Positions 28,852 to 37,643 are shown, counted from the stretch's first letter. The stretch is 64,000 bases of DNA from Arthrobacter sp. M4 (GCF_020251205.1 NZ_JAIWYX010000004.1:1-64000); one strand, 5' to 3'. Notes: a model not told the origin generated them from the letters alone. Numbers and translations: made by a program.

Positions 28852-28924
28852 CAGGGCAGACAGGACTCGAACCTGCAACCTGCGGTTTTGGAGACCGCTG
28901 CGCTACCAATTGCGCCACTACCCT
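28852..28924 (-). tRNA. tRNA-Trp (CCA)
   Basis: A 73-base cloverleaf. The acceptor is AGGGTAG/CTGCCCT with one G-U, the anticodon arm GCGGT-CTCCAAA-ACCGC carries CCA, and the T-arm loop is TTCGAGT. CCA is not encoded. It lies directly upstream of secE-nusG, a common bacterial arrangement. Confidence 0.97.
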
Positions 28925-29231
28925 ATGGCCCGCAGCGCGGGCCTGGCCGACCTGGACCGTCCGGAAATCATACTCATGAAAAGCGTTTCCGCACCAATCT
29001 GCAGGCGCTGGCCATTGTGGTGTTTTTTCGACACCGGTGAACCAGTTTACGCAAGAACTGCGTGTTAGTCGAACCGGGGCTCCGCTGGCTGATTCAGCCG
29101 CATGCACCCTGATCTGACATCCCAGTGACGCATTCTGTGCGCTTCCCCGAAGAGGTCCGCAGAACAGCATAGAGTAGATCACGTCGATTCCCACCATCCA
29201 GCCACGTGCTGCCGCGAAGAATGGTTCACTC
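28925..29231. other. Divergent region between tRNA-Trp and aspC
   Basis: About 307 bases with no gene. A small hairpin, GCCCGC-AGC-GCGGGC, lies at 28929-28943, and a -10-like TATGAT on the minus strand at 28967-28972. On the plus strand TAGAGT (29170-29175) could be the aspC -10, without a clear -35. Confidence 0.55.
28967..28972 (-). promoter_or_regulatory. Candidate -10 for the tRNA-Trp-secE-nusG unit
   Basis: TATGAT lies about 43 bases upstream of the tRNA 5' end. A TTGGTG is 19 bases further upstream, so spacing is slightly long. It is the best promoter-like motif in the interval. Confidence 0.38.
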
Positions 29232-30461
29232 ATGTCAGCCGCATTGCCTGCCGCCCGCATCTCACAGCGAATCTCCGCCATCGCCGAATCAGCCACCCTT
29301 GCGGTGGACGCAAAGGCCAAGGCGCTGAAGGCAGCGGGCAGGCCGGTGATTGGATTCGGGGCAGGTGAACCCGATTTCCCGACTCCCGACTACATCGTCG
29401 AGGCCGCCGTCAAGGCCGCTGGCCAGCCGAAGTACCACCGTTACTCCCCCGCCGCGGGCCTCCCGGAACTCCGCCAGGCAATCGCCGACAAGACGCTCCG
29501 CGACTCCGGTTACGCCGTCGACGCCTCCCAGGTGCTGGTCACCAATGGCGGCAAGCAGGCTGTTTACAACACCTTTGCCACCTTGCTGGATCCGGGCGAC
29601 GAGGTCATCATGCCCACGCCGTTCTGGACGACTTACCCGGAGGCGATCCGCCTGGCAGGCGGTGTCCCCGTGGAGGTTTTCGCAGGTCCGGAGCAGGGTT
29701 ACCTGGTCACCGTGGAACAGCTTGAGGCGGCCCTGACCGAGCGCACCAAGATACTGCTTTTCGTCTCACCGTCCAATCCCACCGGAGCTGTGTACAGCCC
29801 GGAACAGGTTGCCGAGATCGGAAAGTGGGCGGCATCCAAGGGACTCTGGGTTGTCACTGACGAAATCTACGAGCACCTGACCTACGACGGAGTCCCGTTC
29901 ACTTCTATCGCCACGGCAGCGCCGGAGCTCGGCGACAAGGTGGTCATCCTCAACGGTGTGGCGAAGACCTACGCCATGACCGGCTGGCGCGTTGGCTGGA
30001 TGATCGGCCCCAACGACGTGATCAAGGCCGCCACCAACCTGCAATCGCACGCAACCTCCAATGTGTCCAACATCCCGCAGATCGCAGCCCTCGCCGCAGT
30101 GTCTGGCCCGCTGACCGCTGTGGAAGAGATGAAGGTGGCGTTCGACCGCCGTCGCAAGGCGATCGTCGCCGGCCTGAACGCCATTGAGGGCGTGGAATGC
30201 CCGACGCCGACCGGCGCCTTCTACGTATATGCCGACGTCCGCGGGCTGCTGGGCAAGGAGTTTGAAACGGCCAGCGGCCCGGTCCGCCCGTCGACGTCGG
30301 CAGAGCTCGCATCGCTGATCCTGGACGAAGTCGAGGTGGCCATTGTTCCCGGCGAGGCCTTCGGCCCCTCTGGGTTCGTCCGACTGTCCTATGCCTTGGG
30401 CGACGACGACCTTGCCGAGGGCGTCTCCCGCCTGCAGAAGTTCCTGGGCGGCGCAAAGTAG
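29232..30461 (+). CDS. aspC: Pyridoxal-phosphate aspartate aminotransferase (class Ib)
   Basis: Transaminates aspartate/2-oxoglutarate in the cytosol. It is 409 residues of fold type I. The PLP lysine is Lys245 in [26 protein letters not shown] and [11 protein letters not shown] (PLP-ring Asp and Tyr) are present, and the substrate-carboxylate Arg is expected in GFVRLSYA. The ATG at 29232 follows GAAGAATGG. The gene stands divergent to tRNA-Trp/secE, its usual place in actinobacteria, and ends at a strong terminator. Confidence 0.92.
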   Translation: MSAALPAARISQRISAIAESATLAVDAKAKALKAAGRPVIGFGAGEPDFPTPDYIVEAAVKAAGQPKYHRYSPAAGLPELRQAIADKTLRDSGYAVDASQVLVTNGGKQAVYNTFATLLDPGDEVIMPTPFWTTYPEAIRLAGGVPVEVFAGPEQGYLVTVEQLEAALTERTKILLFVSPSNPTGAVYSPEQVAEIGKWAASKGLWVVTDEIYEHLTYDGVPFTSIATAAPELGDKVVILNGVAKTYAMTGWRVGWMIGPNDVIKAATNLQSHATSNVSNIPQIAALAAVSGPLTAVEEMKVAFDRRRKAIVAGLNAIEGVECPTPTGAFYVYADVRGLLGKEFETASGPVRPSTSAELASLILDEVEVAIVPGEAFGPSGFVRLSYALGDDDLAEGVSRLQKFLGGAK

Positions 30462-30475
30462 CCAACCGAACGCGC

Positions 30476-30510
30476 AACGCTCCCGCACCGAAGTTCGGTG
30501 CGGGAGCGTT
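30476..30510 (+). terminator. Terminator after aspC
   Basis: A near-perfect stem of 16-17 pairs (AACGCTCCCGCACCGAA and complement) with a two-base nominal loop begins 15 bases after the stop and is followed by GTTTCTT. It may work in both directions. Confidence 0.9.
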
Positions 30511-30587
30511 GTTTCTTAATCCGCAGGGGTTTGTTACTTAACGCGCTGGGGGGTTGAGGGCGTTCAATACCGGGGAATAAGGAGCCG

Positions 30588-31304
30588 TCAGAGCAGGCGC
30601 CGCTCGGCTGCCCACTTGGTCAGCTCGTGGCGGCTGGACAGCTGGAGCTTGCGCAGCACCGCGGAGACGTGGGTTTCCACTGTCTTGATGGAGATGAAGA
30701 GTTCCTTGGCCACTTCCTTGTAGCTGTACCCTCGGGCGATGAGGCGCATCACTTCCAGTTCGCGGGCCGAGAGTTTGTCCAGCTCGTCGTCTGCGATGTC
30801 CGCGGGCGCCGTGCCGAAGGCGTCCAGCACGAAGCCCGCCAGCCTTGGCGAGAACACAGCGTCACCGCCGGCAACCCGTACCACGGCATCGGAGATTTCG
30901 GTGCCGGAGATCGTTTTGGTCACATAGCCCCTGGCCCCGGCCCGGATGACGGCCACCACATCTTCGGCGGCATCCGAGACACTGAGGGCCAGGAATCGGG
31001 TTTGGCCCAATAGCGCGGCCGAGCCTGCGATAACCTCACGGCCCCCGCCGCCCAGGCCACCGGGAAGGTGGACGTCCAACAGCACAACATCGGGGCGCAC
31101 GGCTGCGATCACGGCAACCGCCTGCTCCACCGTGCCAGCCTCCCCCACTACGTGGATACGCTCGTCAAGATCCGCTTTGAGGCCGGAGCGGAAGATCGTG
31201 TGATCGTCCACGATCACCACCCGTACGCGGCCGTCGCTGGAGCCGTTGGCCTTAGCCTGGTTGTCTGGCTGGCTGCCCGACGTCGGTATGCCGGTGCTTG
31301 GCAT
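30588..31304 (-). CDS. NarL/LuxR-family response regulator
   Basis: A 238-residue regulator. The receiver domain has VVIVDDHTIF, phospho-acceptor Asp77 in LLDVHLPGG and the lysine in GYVTKT. The LuxR-type helix-turn-helix (LSARELEVMRLIARGYSYKE, then ISIKTVETHVSAVLRKLQL) is at the C-terminus. The ATG at 31304 is preferred for its GAAGGGAAG site; a GTG at 31334 overlaps the kinase stop but has no site. It is the partner of the PspC-kinase directly upstream. Confidence 0.92.
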   Translation of the reverse strand: MPSTGIPTSGSQPDNQAKANGSSDGRVRVVIVDDHTIFRSGLKADLDERIHVVGEAGTVEQAVAVIAAVRPDVVLLDVHLPGGLGGGGREVIAGSAALLGQTRFLALSVSDAAEDVVAVIRAGARGYVTKTISGTEISDAVVRVAGGDAVFSPRLAGFVLDAFGTAPADIADDELDKLSARELEVMRLIARGYSYKEVAKELFISIKTVETHVSAVLRKLQLSSRHELTKWAAERRLL

Positions 31305-31330
31305 GGTCTTCCCTTCAAATAGATTCCCGG

Positions 31331-33247
31331 TCACTGTCCGTCGCCGTTCGCCGCCGCATCCGCAGGGAGGACCAGACGGATTTCGGTACCTTCCGAGCTG
31401 CTGGAGATAGTTGCAGTGCCGCCATGGCGTTTCATGCGGCCCACCATCGATTCGCGGACGCCCAGGCGGTCTTCCGGCACCGAGTCGAGATCGAAGCCCG
31501 GGCCGCGGTCCTTGATGAAAATTTCACTGCCGGCATCGTTGCTTTCAAGGTAAACGGACACAGATCCGCCGCCATGCCGGGCCGCGTTCAGCATCGCTTC
31601 ACGGGCCGCCTGGACAAGGGCTTCATGCTTCGGGGTCATGGCGACGTCGCCCACGCTGACCACGTCGATGGCATATCCAATGTGGTCTTCAACTTCCGCC
31701 GCGGCAGCCTTGATGCGGTCTGCCAGGCGCCCTGAGTCCCGGGAATCGTCCCGGTACAACCAGCTCCGAAGCTCCCTCTCCTGGGCCCTTGCCAGCCGAA
31801 CAACATCCTGCTCGTTGCCGGCCCGCCGCTGAATGAGCGCCAGCGTCTGGAGGACGGAATCGTGGAGGTGCGCAGCTATTTCTGCCCGTTCGGTTTCGCG
31901 AACCCTGCCTGCGCGCTCCGCCTCAAGGTCGCGCCAGAACTTCAGCCCCCAGGGAAGGAGTACAAGCGCAACGCCGCCGAGCACCGCCACGGAGGCCAGC
32001 AGGGCAAGCCAGGTCTGTTCCCACGATCCGGAACCCGACACCATCACCAGGACACCGGCGACAACCAGGGCCAGGCCCGCACCCAGGCGCATCCAACCGC
32101 CGGCCTGGTCCGCCTTGGCTTTGTCCACCAGGCCGGCCCGTCGGGTTTCATCCAGTTGCATCCATGCGATGGCCGCGCCACTCAGGATCGCGGCGGCCGG
32201 AATGAGCGTGCCCAAGGGCACGTCCACTCCGAACTGCCTAGCCAGCAGCAGCCCGGCGACCAGCAGCAAGCCCGCGCCGAGCAGGATTTCCTTGGCGTAC
32301 GGAATGGGCCGATACCGGAACCAGGCTGCAGAGCCCTGAGCTGCGGACTCTGCTGTGTACGCTGCCGCACCAGCACCAGTACCAGCACCAGTACGTGCAC
32401 CGGCAAGGCCTGCGGTGGCCGGCCACGCTTCCGGGGTCGACGGCGGTTGGCCGGGTGGCAAGTCCGCCGCGCCAGTCCGGGGCGGAGCCCCAATCCAACC
32501 CGTGACCCCGGCCGAACCCGGAGCCCCAGACCAACCCGGGGCCTCAGCCCAATGCGGAGCACCGCCCGCCGGCGGGGACGGAGCAGGAAATTGCGGAGCG
32601 GCAACCGGCATCGTCACCGCGGTGCCACTTTCCGACGTCGGAACTGCCGCCGTCGGGGTCTGATCCGCACTTGGCGAAACGGCAACTTGAGGCGTACCCG
32701 CCGGAGATCGCGGCACTGCAGCGTCCGGCGGGAACGCGACTGCAGAGGGGAAATCAGGGCCGGGCGGAACTGGGGCATTGGGAGAAGTCGTGGGCGCCAC
32801 AGCGCCCTGGTCGGGGTATGGCTGCTGCACTCCGTACGGCAGACCGGTATTTGGTTGCTGCCCAACGTATGGTTGCTGCACCAGGTACGGCTGACCGGTA
32901 TTTGGTTGCTGCCCAACGTATGGCTGCTGCCCAACGTATGGTTGCTGCCCCAGGTACGGCTGACCGCCATATGGTTGCTGCCCCATGGGCAACTGGCTGA
33001 CGGCGGGGGCGATGGGAGACGCGGGGCGGCGAGCGGCTCTGCGGGACCGTTCGTCCGCCGTCGGGACCATGATCCACAGCCACGCGTAGAAGACCAGGCC
33101 AGCTCCCCCCGCGAAAGCAGCAATCAGCATTCCAATGCGGACATTCCGCACCGGCCAGCCCAAATGGTTGGCCAGTCCGGAACACACGCCGGCGATGATC
33201 CGGTCGCCGCTGCGGACCAGCGGCGGCCGGACGGGAATGCTTGTCAT
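31331..33247 (-). CDS. PspC-domain sensor histidine kinase
   Basis: A 638-residue membrane kinase. An N-terminal PspC domain (DRIIAGVCSGLANHLGWPVR plus helix) comes first. A Gln/Pro/Tyr-rich repeat and Pro/Ala-rich linker (about 90-300) follow, then two pairs of membrane helices. The HisKA_3 motif has His462 in AAHLHDSVLQTLAL, and the HATPase lobe includes DRGPGFDLDSVPEDRLGVRE. It is likely to sense envelope stress and to phosphorylate the NarL-type regulator, with which it nearly overlaps. ATG at 33247 is preferred; 33259 is possible. Confidence 0.9.
   Translation of the reverse strand: MTSIPVRPPLVRSGDRIIAGVCSGLANHLGWPVRNVRIGMLIAAFAGGAGLVFYAWLWIMVPTADERSRRAARRPASPIAPAVSQLPMGQQPYGGQPYLGQQPYVGQQPYVGQQPNTGQPYLVQQPYVGQQPNTGLPYGVQQPYPDQGAVAPTTSPNAPVPPGPDFPSAVAFPPDAAVPRSPAGTPQVAVSPSADQTPTAAVPTSESGTAVTMPVAAPQFPAPSPPAGGAPHWAEAPGWSGAPGSAGVTGWIGAPPRTGAADLPPGQPPSTPEAWPATAGLAGARTGAGTGAGAAAYTAESAAQGSAAWFRYRPIPYAKEILLGAGLLLVAGLLLARQFGVDVPLGTLIPAAAILSGAAIAWMQLDETRRAGLVDKAKADQAGGWMRLGAGLALVVAGVLVMVSGSGSWEQTWLALLASVAVLGGVALVLLPWGLKFWRDLEAERAGRVRETERAEIAAHLHDSVLQTLALIQRRAGNEQDVVRLARAQERELRSWLYRDDSRDSGRLADRIKAAAAEVEDHIGYAIDVVSVGDVAMTPKHEALVQAAREAMLNAARHGGGSVSVYLESNDAGSEIFIKDRGPGFDLDSVPEDRLGVRESMVGRMKRHGGTATISSSSEGTEIRLVLPADAAANGDGQ
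32812..32992 (-). repeat. Coding minisatellite in the PspC kinase
   Basis: Degenerate in-frame repeats encode peptides of the form GQQPYVG/GQQPNTG/GQPYLVQQPY. DNA copies such as GGTTGCTGCCCAACGTATGG recur several times (plus-strand sense). All unit changes keep the frame. Confidence 0.85.
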
Positions 33248-33372
33248 GGATCCATCCAAGCACGGATCAGGGTCTCCCGGACCGGGTTCGCCGCATCTTC
33301 AGGGGACGCTCAGGGACGTCTCAGGGGATCCCCCAATAGAGCGGACAAGGTCTCGGGCGGCAGGATCGAAGT

Positions 33373-34968
33373 ATGAACCCGAACAGTGTGAACAGCAACG
33401 ACGACAAGGGCGAGGAACCCGTCGGAGCCGAAGCAGCCGCAGGCGCCGGAACACGCGCCGGAGCCGAAGCAGCCGCAGGCGCCGGAACACCCGCCGGAGC
33501 CGAAGCGGGCTCCAGCTACGCGGGAGCCCCATCTGACGCAGGCGCGTCCGGTTACGCGCCATCCGATTCGGCGCAGCGCGGCCCCGCGCCGTCCGAGGCG
33601 AGGCAGAACTTCTTCGATTGGATCCGAAGTCACGGCGTTTACCGCGGACCGGACCGATGGGTGGGCGGCGTCGCAAGCGGTATCGCGCACCGCGTCGGAA
33701 TAGATCCGCTGATCGTCCGGGGCATCTTTATTGTCCTGGCCCTCTTCGCCGGCATTGGCGTCCTGCTCTACGGCGTGGCCTGGGCATTCCTCCCCGAACC
33801 GGACGGCAGGATCCACGTCCAGGAGGCCGGTGCCGGGCGGTGGACGGCAGGCATGACCGGTGCAGTCATCACTTCGATCATCGGACTTCCCGGTCTGGGC
33901 CGTGGCTTCTGGGGCTGGGGCTGGAACGACGGAGCCGCCGGCATCTTCTGGGCCCTGGTCTGGACCTCGCTGATCGCCTTCTTCATCTACTACCTCATCC
34001 AGCGCAGTCGGAATCGAAATGGAGCGCCACGAATGAACCCCCCTTACCCCGGCGGCCCGTACGCCGGCGGCCCCGCCTACGCGGGAGAGGCTGACACATC
34101 ACACGCCTACGGTGCTACCGCCTATGGCGCGCCTGATGCGTCAACCGGTTCCGCCGGCGAGAATCCAACGTCGCCGAACACCTCAGCGTTTTCCTCCACC
34201 GGAACCATCCCGAGCGGCAGCGGCACCGGGCGTGGCCCAAGGATGAATGCACCTGTTCCGCCCTATCTGCCTCCGGGACCCGTGCCACCCTCCGGCGGCT
34301 TCCCCGGCGCCGGAGTTCCAAGCCACCCGCATCCCAGAAGGACCGGACCCGGCGCGGCAATCGTGGCCGTAGCTGCGGGCGCCGCACTGGTTACCGGCGG
34401 AACCATTAAGGCGCTCGACGCCGGAAATGTCATCCAACTCGGTGATGCAACCAATGCAGTGGTTTGGGCATCCGGTGCGGCGGTGCTGGGGCTTGGCATT
34501 GTCATCGCAGGGCTTCGCGGCCGGTCGTCCGGCTTCATGAGCTTCCTGGCGATCGTGGCATTGCTGGTAGGTACGTTCTTCAACTTCGTACCCCGTGGCG
34601 ACCGATTTGCCTTCCACGACGCAGACTGGGCACCTGTGAGCATCCAGCAAGCGCAGTCCGGATTCGAGGTCACCGGAGGGCGCAGCACCGTGGATTTGCG
34701 CTCCATGGGCCTGGCAACCCCGTTGTCCTCCGACGTGGTGGTTCCAGTGGACGTCACGGCAAGCAATGTGACGGTGATCATCCCCAACACGGTGCCCGTC
34801 GAGATCCGGGCAGACATGGCCTTCGGCAACCTCAACCAGGGCAGTGACCGCCGAGGCGGGCAATTCAGCGACGCGCGGACCCAGTACAACACTGACAAAA
34901 GCGGCGCCAAGCTCGTCGTCAAGATCAACGGCGCTTTCAGCAACGTGACAATCCAGGAAGGAAACTAA
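33373..34968 (+). CDS. PspC and LiaF-like membrane protein
   Basis: A 531-residue protein. An Ala/Gly/Glu-rich N-terminus with a 12-residue duplication comes first. The PspC domain follows (RGPDRWVGGVASGIAHRVGI, then a helix ending VAWAFLPEPD), then two further helices, a Pro/Gly-rich linker and three more helices (about 320-410). The C-terminal beta-rich domain, with GRSTVDLRSMGL, VDVTASNVTVIIPNTVPVEI and AFGNLN, resembles the LiaF/DUF2154 fold. It is divergent to the kinase and probably modulates it. Followed by a coupled small gene. Confidence 0.85.
   Translation: MNPNSVNSNDDKGEEPVGAEAAAGAGTRAGAEAAAGAGTPAGAEAGSSYAGAPSDAGASGYAPSDSAQRGPAPSEARQNFFDWIRSHGVYRGPDRWVGGVASGIAHRVGIDPLIVRGIFIVLALFAGIGVLLYGVAWAFLPEPDGRIHVQEAGAGRWTAGMTGAVITSIIGLPGLGRGFWGWGWNDGAAGIFWALVWTSLIAFFIYYLIQRSRNRNGAPRMNPPYPGGPYAGGPAYAGEADTSHAYGATAYGAPDASTGSAGENPTSPNTSAFSSTGTIPSGSGTGRGPRMNAPVPPYLPPGPVPPSGGFPGAGVPSHPHPRRTGPGAAIVAVAAGAALVTGGTIKALDAGNVIQLGDATNAVVWASGAAVLGLGIVIAGLRGRSSGFMSFLAIVALLVGTFFNFVPRGDRFAFHDADWAPVSIQQAQSGFEVTGGRSTVDLRSMGLATPLSSDVVVPVDVTASNVTVIIPNTVPVEIRADMAFGNLNQGSDRRGGQFSDARTQYNTDKSGAKLVVKINGAFSNVTIQEGN
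33424..33506 (+). repeat. 36-bp in-frame tandem repeat
   Basis: Two 36-bp copies (33424-33459, 33460-33495) differ at one base, and a partial third follows. They encode a 12-residue Ala/Gly/Glu-rich unit in the N-terminus of the PspC/LiaF-like protein. Confidence 0.92.
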
Positions 34969-34969
34969 C

Positions 34970-35269
34970 GTGAGCACTTTTGACTCCTCCTCCCAATGGC
35001 AGGACCCACAAGCGAACGACGCCAGCCATCAGCCCGGCACAGTCCACAACGAACCCGAAACACAAGATCGGGAACCGCGCGTCGGGACCATCGTGTGGGG
35101 ACTCGTCATCATCGCCCTGGCCGCCCTGATCGTTATCTCGAAGCTCGGGCTGGTGGTCCTCAACGGAACCTATGTGCTCATCGGACTCATGATCGGCGCG
35201 GGCGCCGCACTCGTTGTCGGCGGACTGCTGTCTATTCGCGGAAAGCAAGGCAAGCGCGGCGGCAACTGA
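34970..35269 (+). CDS. Small two-helix membrane protein
   Basis: A 99-residue protein with a polar, Gln/Asp-rich N-terminus of about 37 residues. Two membrane helices follow (TIVWGLVIIALAALIVISKL and a second at about 66-88) with a basic tail. GTG at 34970 lies one base after the preceding stop, so translation is coupled to the PspC/LiaF-like gene. The family was not recognised; context implies a role in the same envelope module. Confidence 0.82.
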   Translation: MSTFDSSSQWQDPQANDASHQPGTVHNEPETQDREPRVGTIVWGLVIIALAALIVISKLGLVVLNGTYVLIGLMIGAGAALVVGGLLSIRGKQGKRGGN

Positions 35270-35322
35270 CCGGCGCGCGGCGCTCAGACGCCCAAGCCTC
35301 AACGGAACCACACTCAAGAGAA

Positions 35323-35379
35323 GATACCCGGAAACCAGTCCTCTTCAACGGGCTGGTTTCCGCGCAGCTGGCGGGTATC
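35323..35379. other. Nested hairpin between envelope-module genes
   Basis: The inner arms CGGAAACCAG/CTGGTTTCCG (10 bp) lie inside the outer arms GATACCCG/CGGGTATC (8 bp). No U-tract follows. It could end the upstream mRNA inefficiently or fold the leader of the next gene. Confidence 0.6.
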
Positions 35380-35438
35380 CACAGCAAGCCCGCCATTCTT
35401 GACATGACAAAGCGAAGCCAGCAAGGAAGGCTAGGAAC

Positions 35439-35696
35439 ATGGAGAAGTTTTTCAGCATCGTACGGGGCCTCGGCCTGAAGCGCGGACCGGAACGCTGGAT
35501 TGGTGGCGTGTGTGGCGGCATAGCGGCGAAGCTCAACGTGGACGTGGCCTACGTCCGCATCGCCTACCTGCTGTTCTGTTTGCTCCCCGGTCCGGCGTTT
35601 GTGCTGTACATCATCGCCTGGCTGGTGTTGCCTGACCAGAACGGAGCCATCCGCCTGGAGTCTTTCCTCAACACAAGGTCCGGTAACCGCCCCTAG
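35439..35696 (+). CDS. Small PspC-domain protein
   Basis: An 85-residue protein that is almost entirely one PspC domain: RGPERWIGGVCGGIAAKLNV, VDVAYVRIAYLLFC, then a helix ending IIAWLVLPDQNG. The ATG at 35439 has AAGGAAGGCTAGGAAC upstream. It is the third PspC domain in 5 kb and may bind or titrate the kinase or LiaF-like protein. That role is inferred from context only. Confidence 0.9.
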   Translation: MEKFFSIVRGLGLKRGPERWIGGVCGGIAAKLNVDVAYVRIAYLLFCLLPGPAFVLYIIAWLVLPDQNGAIRLESFLNTRSGNRP

Positions 35697-35745
35697 GGCT
35701 GTTTCTGGCCTGTTACGTGGCTCTCACCCGCTGTGGGATGAATTT

Positions 35746-35776
35746 TTGTGTCGCACCCCACATTCGCGCTTACAAT
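35746..35776 (+). promoter_or_regulatory. Candidate pfkA promoter
   Basis: TTGTGT, a 19-base spacer and TACAAT can be read 63 bases before the start codon. The -10 is good and the spacing slightly long. Confidence 0.48.
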
Positions 35777-35838
35777 CGTTGAGAGCTCAGCGTGGCGCTC
35801 TGCCCGTATTCCCACAAACCAGGATTAGAGCGCAAAGT

Positions 35839-36864
35839 ATGAAAATCGGAATTCTCACCAGTGGTGGCGACTGCCCCGGCCTGAACGCAGTGATCCGTGG
35901 AGCCGTCCTTAAGGGCATCGCCATCCACGGTCAGGAATTCGTCGGGTTCCGGGACGGTTGGCGCGGCGTCGTTGAAGGCGACGTCATCGACATTCCCCGC
36001 ACCATGGTCCGCGGTATCGCCAAGCAGGGCGGCACCATCCTTGGCACCTCCCGTACCAACCCGTTCGAAAACGGCGGTGGTCCGGAGGTCATCAAGGGCC
36101 ACATGAAGCGCCTTGGAATTGACGCGATGATCGCCATCGGCGGAGAAGGCACCCTGGCTGCGGCCAAACGGCTTACTGACGCCGGCCTGAGAATCGTGGG
36201 CGTTCCGAAGACGGTGGACAACGACCTCGACGCCACCGACTACACCTTCGGCTTCGACACCGCAGTACAGATCGCCACGGAAGCGATCGATCGCCTGCGC
36301 ACCACTGGCGAATCCCACCACCGCTGCATGATCGCCGAAGTCATGGGCCGCCATGTGGGCTGGATCGCCCTGCACGCAGGCATGGCCGCCGGAGCGCACG
36401 CCATCCTCATCCCGGAGCAAAAAGTCACCATCGAGCAGATCACGGAGTGGGTGCAAGAAGCCCACGACCGTGGCCGTGCTCCGCTGGTTGTGGTCGCAGA
36501 AGGCTTTGTCCCGGCCCACCTTGAGTCGCCGCACTCGGAGCGTGGACTGGACACCTTTGGCCGTCCGCGCCTGGGCGGCATCGCAGACCAGCTGGCGCCG
36601 GAAATCGAAGCCCGCACCGGCATTGAAACCCGCGCCACGATCCTTGGACACATCCAGCGCGGCGGCGTCCCCTCGGCATTCGACCGTGTCCTCGCCACGC
36701 GCCTGGGCATGGCAGCCATCGACTCCGTGGTGGAGGGTCGTTGGGGAACCATGGTCTCCCTCAATGGCACTGACATCGACCACGTGGGATTCGATGCTGC
36801 GCTGGGCAAGCTCAAGACGGTTCCGCAGCACCGCTACGACGAAGCCGCAGTGCTTTTCGGCTAG
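35839..36864 (+). CDS. pfkA: 6-phosphofructokinase
   Basis: Phosphorylates fructose 6-phosphate in glycolysis. It is 341 residues. The nucleotide loop GGDCPGLNAVIRG is at the N-terminus. The donor-site residues are Gly104 (in GGEGTL) and Lys124 (in GVPKTVDND), with catalytic Asp127. Gly104 favours ATP, while Lys124 is found in PPi and mixed group III enzymes; Streptomyces ATP-PFKs show the same pair, so ATP is likely. The ATG at 35839 starts the family N-terminus MKIGILTSGG; a longer upstream frame is not homologous. Confidence 0.95.
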   Translation: MKIGILTSGGDCPGLNAVIRGAVLKGIAIHGQEFVGFRDGWRGVVEGDVIDIPRTMVRGIAKQGGTILGTSRTNPFENGGGPEVIKGHMKRLGIDAMIAIGGEGTLAAAKRLTDAGLRIVGVPKTVDNDLDATDYTFGFDTAVQIATEAIDRLRTTGESHHRCMIAEVMGRHVGWIALHAGMAAGAHAILIPEQKVTIEQITEWVQEAHDRGRAPLVVVAEGFVPAHLESPHSERGLDTFGRPRLGGIADQLAPEIEARTGIETRATILGHIQRGGVPSAFDRVLATRLGMAAIDSVVEGRWGTMVSLNGTDIDHVGFDAALGKLKTVPQHRYDEAAVLFG

Positions 36865-36881
36865 CCAATCCGCTTCGGCTG

Positions 36882-36887
36882 TACGCT
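36882..36887 (+). promoter_or_regulatory. Candidate leaderless -10 (TACGCT)
   Basis: TACGCT ends six bases before the ATG at 36894 and only 17 bases after the pfkA stop. No Shine-Dalgarno is present, so separate leaderless transcription is likely. Confidence 0.5.
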
Positions 36888-36893
36888 GAATCC

Positions 36894-37643
36894 ATGAGCC
36901 TGGAGCCCACGTCCGCTGACATCATCCAGCTGGCGTGGGCCAGGCATCTGGGCCTCGCGGACACGGCCTTCGCTGAATCCGTCGCCAAAATTGCCGCGGG
37001 CGGGAACGGCGGCGGAATCGCCACACGCATCCTGCGAATTGACCCTTCAGCCCGCGAGGTGACGTTCATCCGCCTCTTTGGCTGCTCGGCCCTGGTGGGA
37101 CCGGACTGGGTGATCGACGCAGCCGCCGGCCTTCCGGATGAAGAACTCGCCCAACACGTCACCCTGCTGAGCCTGACCCGAAGCTACGGGGGCCACGGCG
37201 GGGGCTCCGCCGCGCTGTTTTTTGCCGACGACCTGCCCCTCATTCAAGCGGCCGAAGAGCTCACAGTGTCCCACGGCAACCCTGAGGCCATAGAACTCGA
37301 AGGCTTATGCCCACCCGACGATGTGCACGAGGCCGGCATATCCGAACTGGAGCACCGCTTCACCATCATGCACTCGGAGGACAACGGACCACGTTATCCC
37401 GTGGCCTGCGGCGCCTATGGCGAGTGGGAGGGGTTCCTGGCCCACATGGGAGTCCTGGTCCCGCCACAATTGCGGCGCAATGGTCTGGGCACCCTGGCCG
37501 CATCCATCGCCGCGCACGAGGCGCTGGCAGCGGGTTACACCCTCCAGTGGCGCGCCGACGTCAGCAACAAGGGCTCCCTGGCCCTGGCCCGAAGCCTTGG
37601 CTTCGTTACCGGCGGGCTTGAGGCCACCGTCATGCTCGGGTGA
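36894..37643 (+). CDS. GNAT-family acetyltransferase
   Basis: A 249-residue protein with one C-terminal GNAT domain: GVLVPPQLRRNGLGTLAASI supplies the acetyl-CoA loop and the following SIAAHEALAAGYTLQWRADV, NKGSLALARSLGFVT is the typical end. The N-terminal half (LGLADTAFAESVAKI and later) is not recognised and may be a substrate domain. Its last 14 bases overlap the convergent MFS gene. The substrate is unknown. Confidence 0.82.
   Translation: MSLEPTSADIIQLAWARHLGLADTAFAESVAKIAAGGNGGGIATRILRIDPSAREVTFIRLFGCSALVGPDWVIDAAAGLPDEELAQHVTLLSLTRSYGGHGGGSAALFFADDLPLIQAAEELTVSHGNPEAIELEGLCPPDDVHEAGISELEHRFTIMHSEDNGPRYPVACGAYGEWEGFLAHMGVLVPPQLRRNGLGTLAASIAAHEALAAGYTLQWRADVSNKGSLALARSLGFVTGGLEATVMLG

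Noticed and set aside
35599..35838. Upstream extension of pfkA
   Set aside because: It overlaps the small PspC gene; the phosphofructokinase N-terminus MKIGILTSGG is at 35839.
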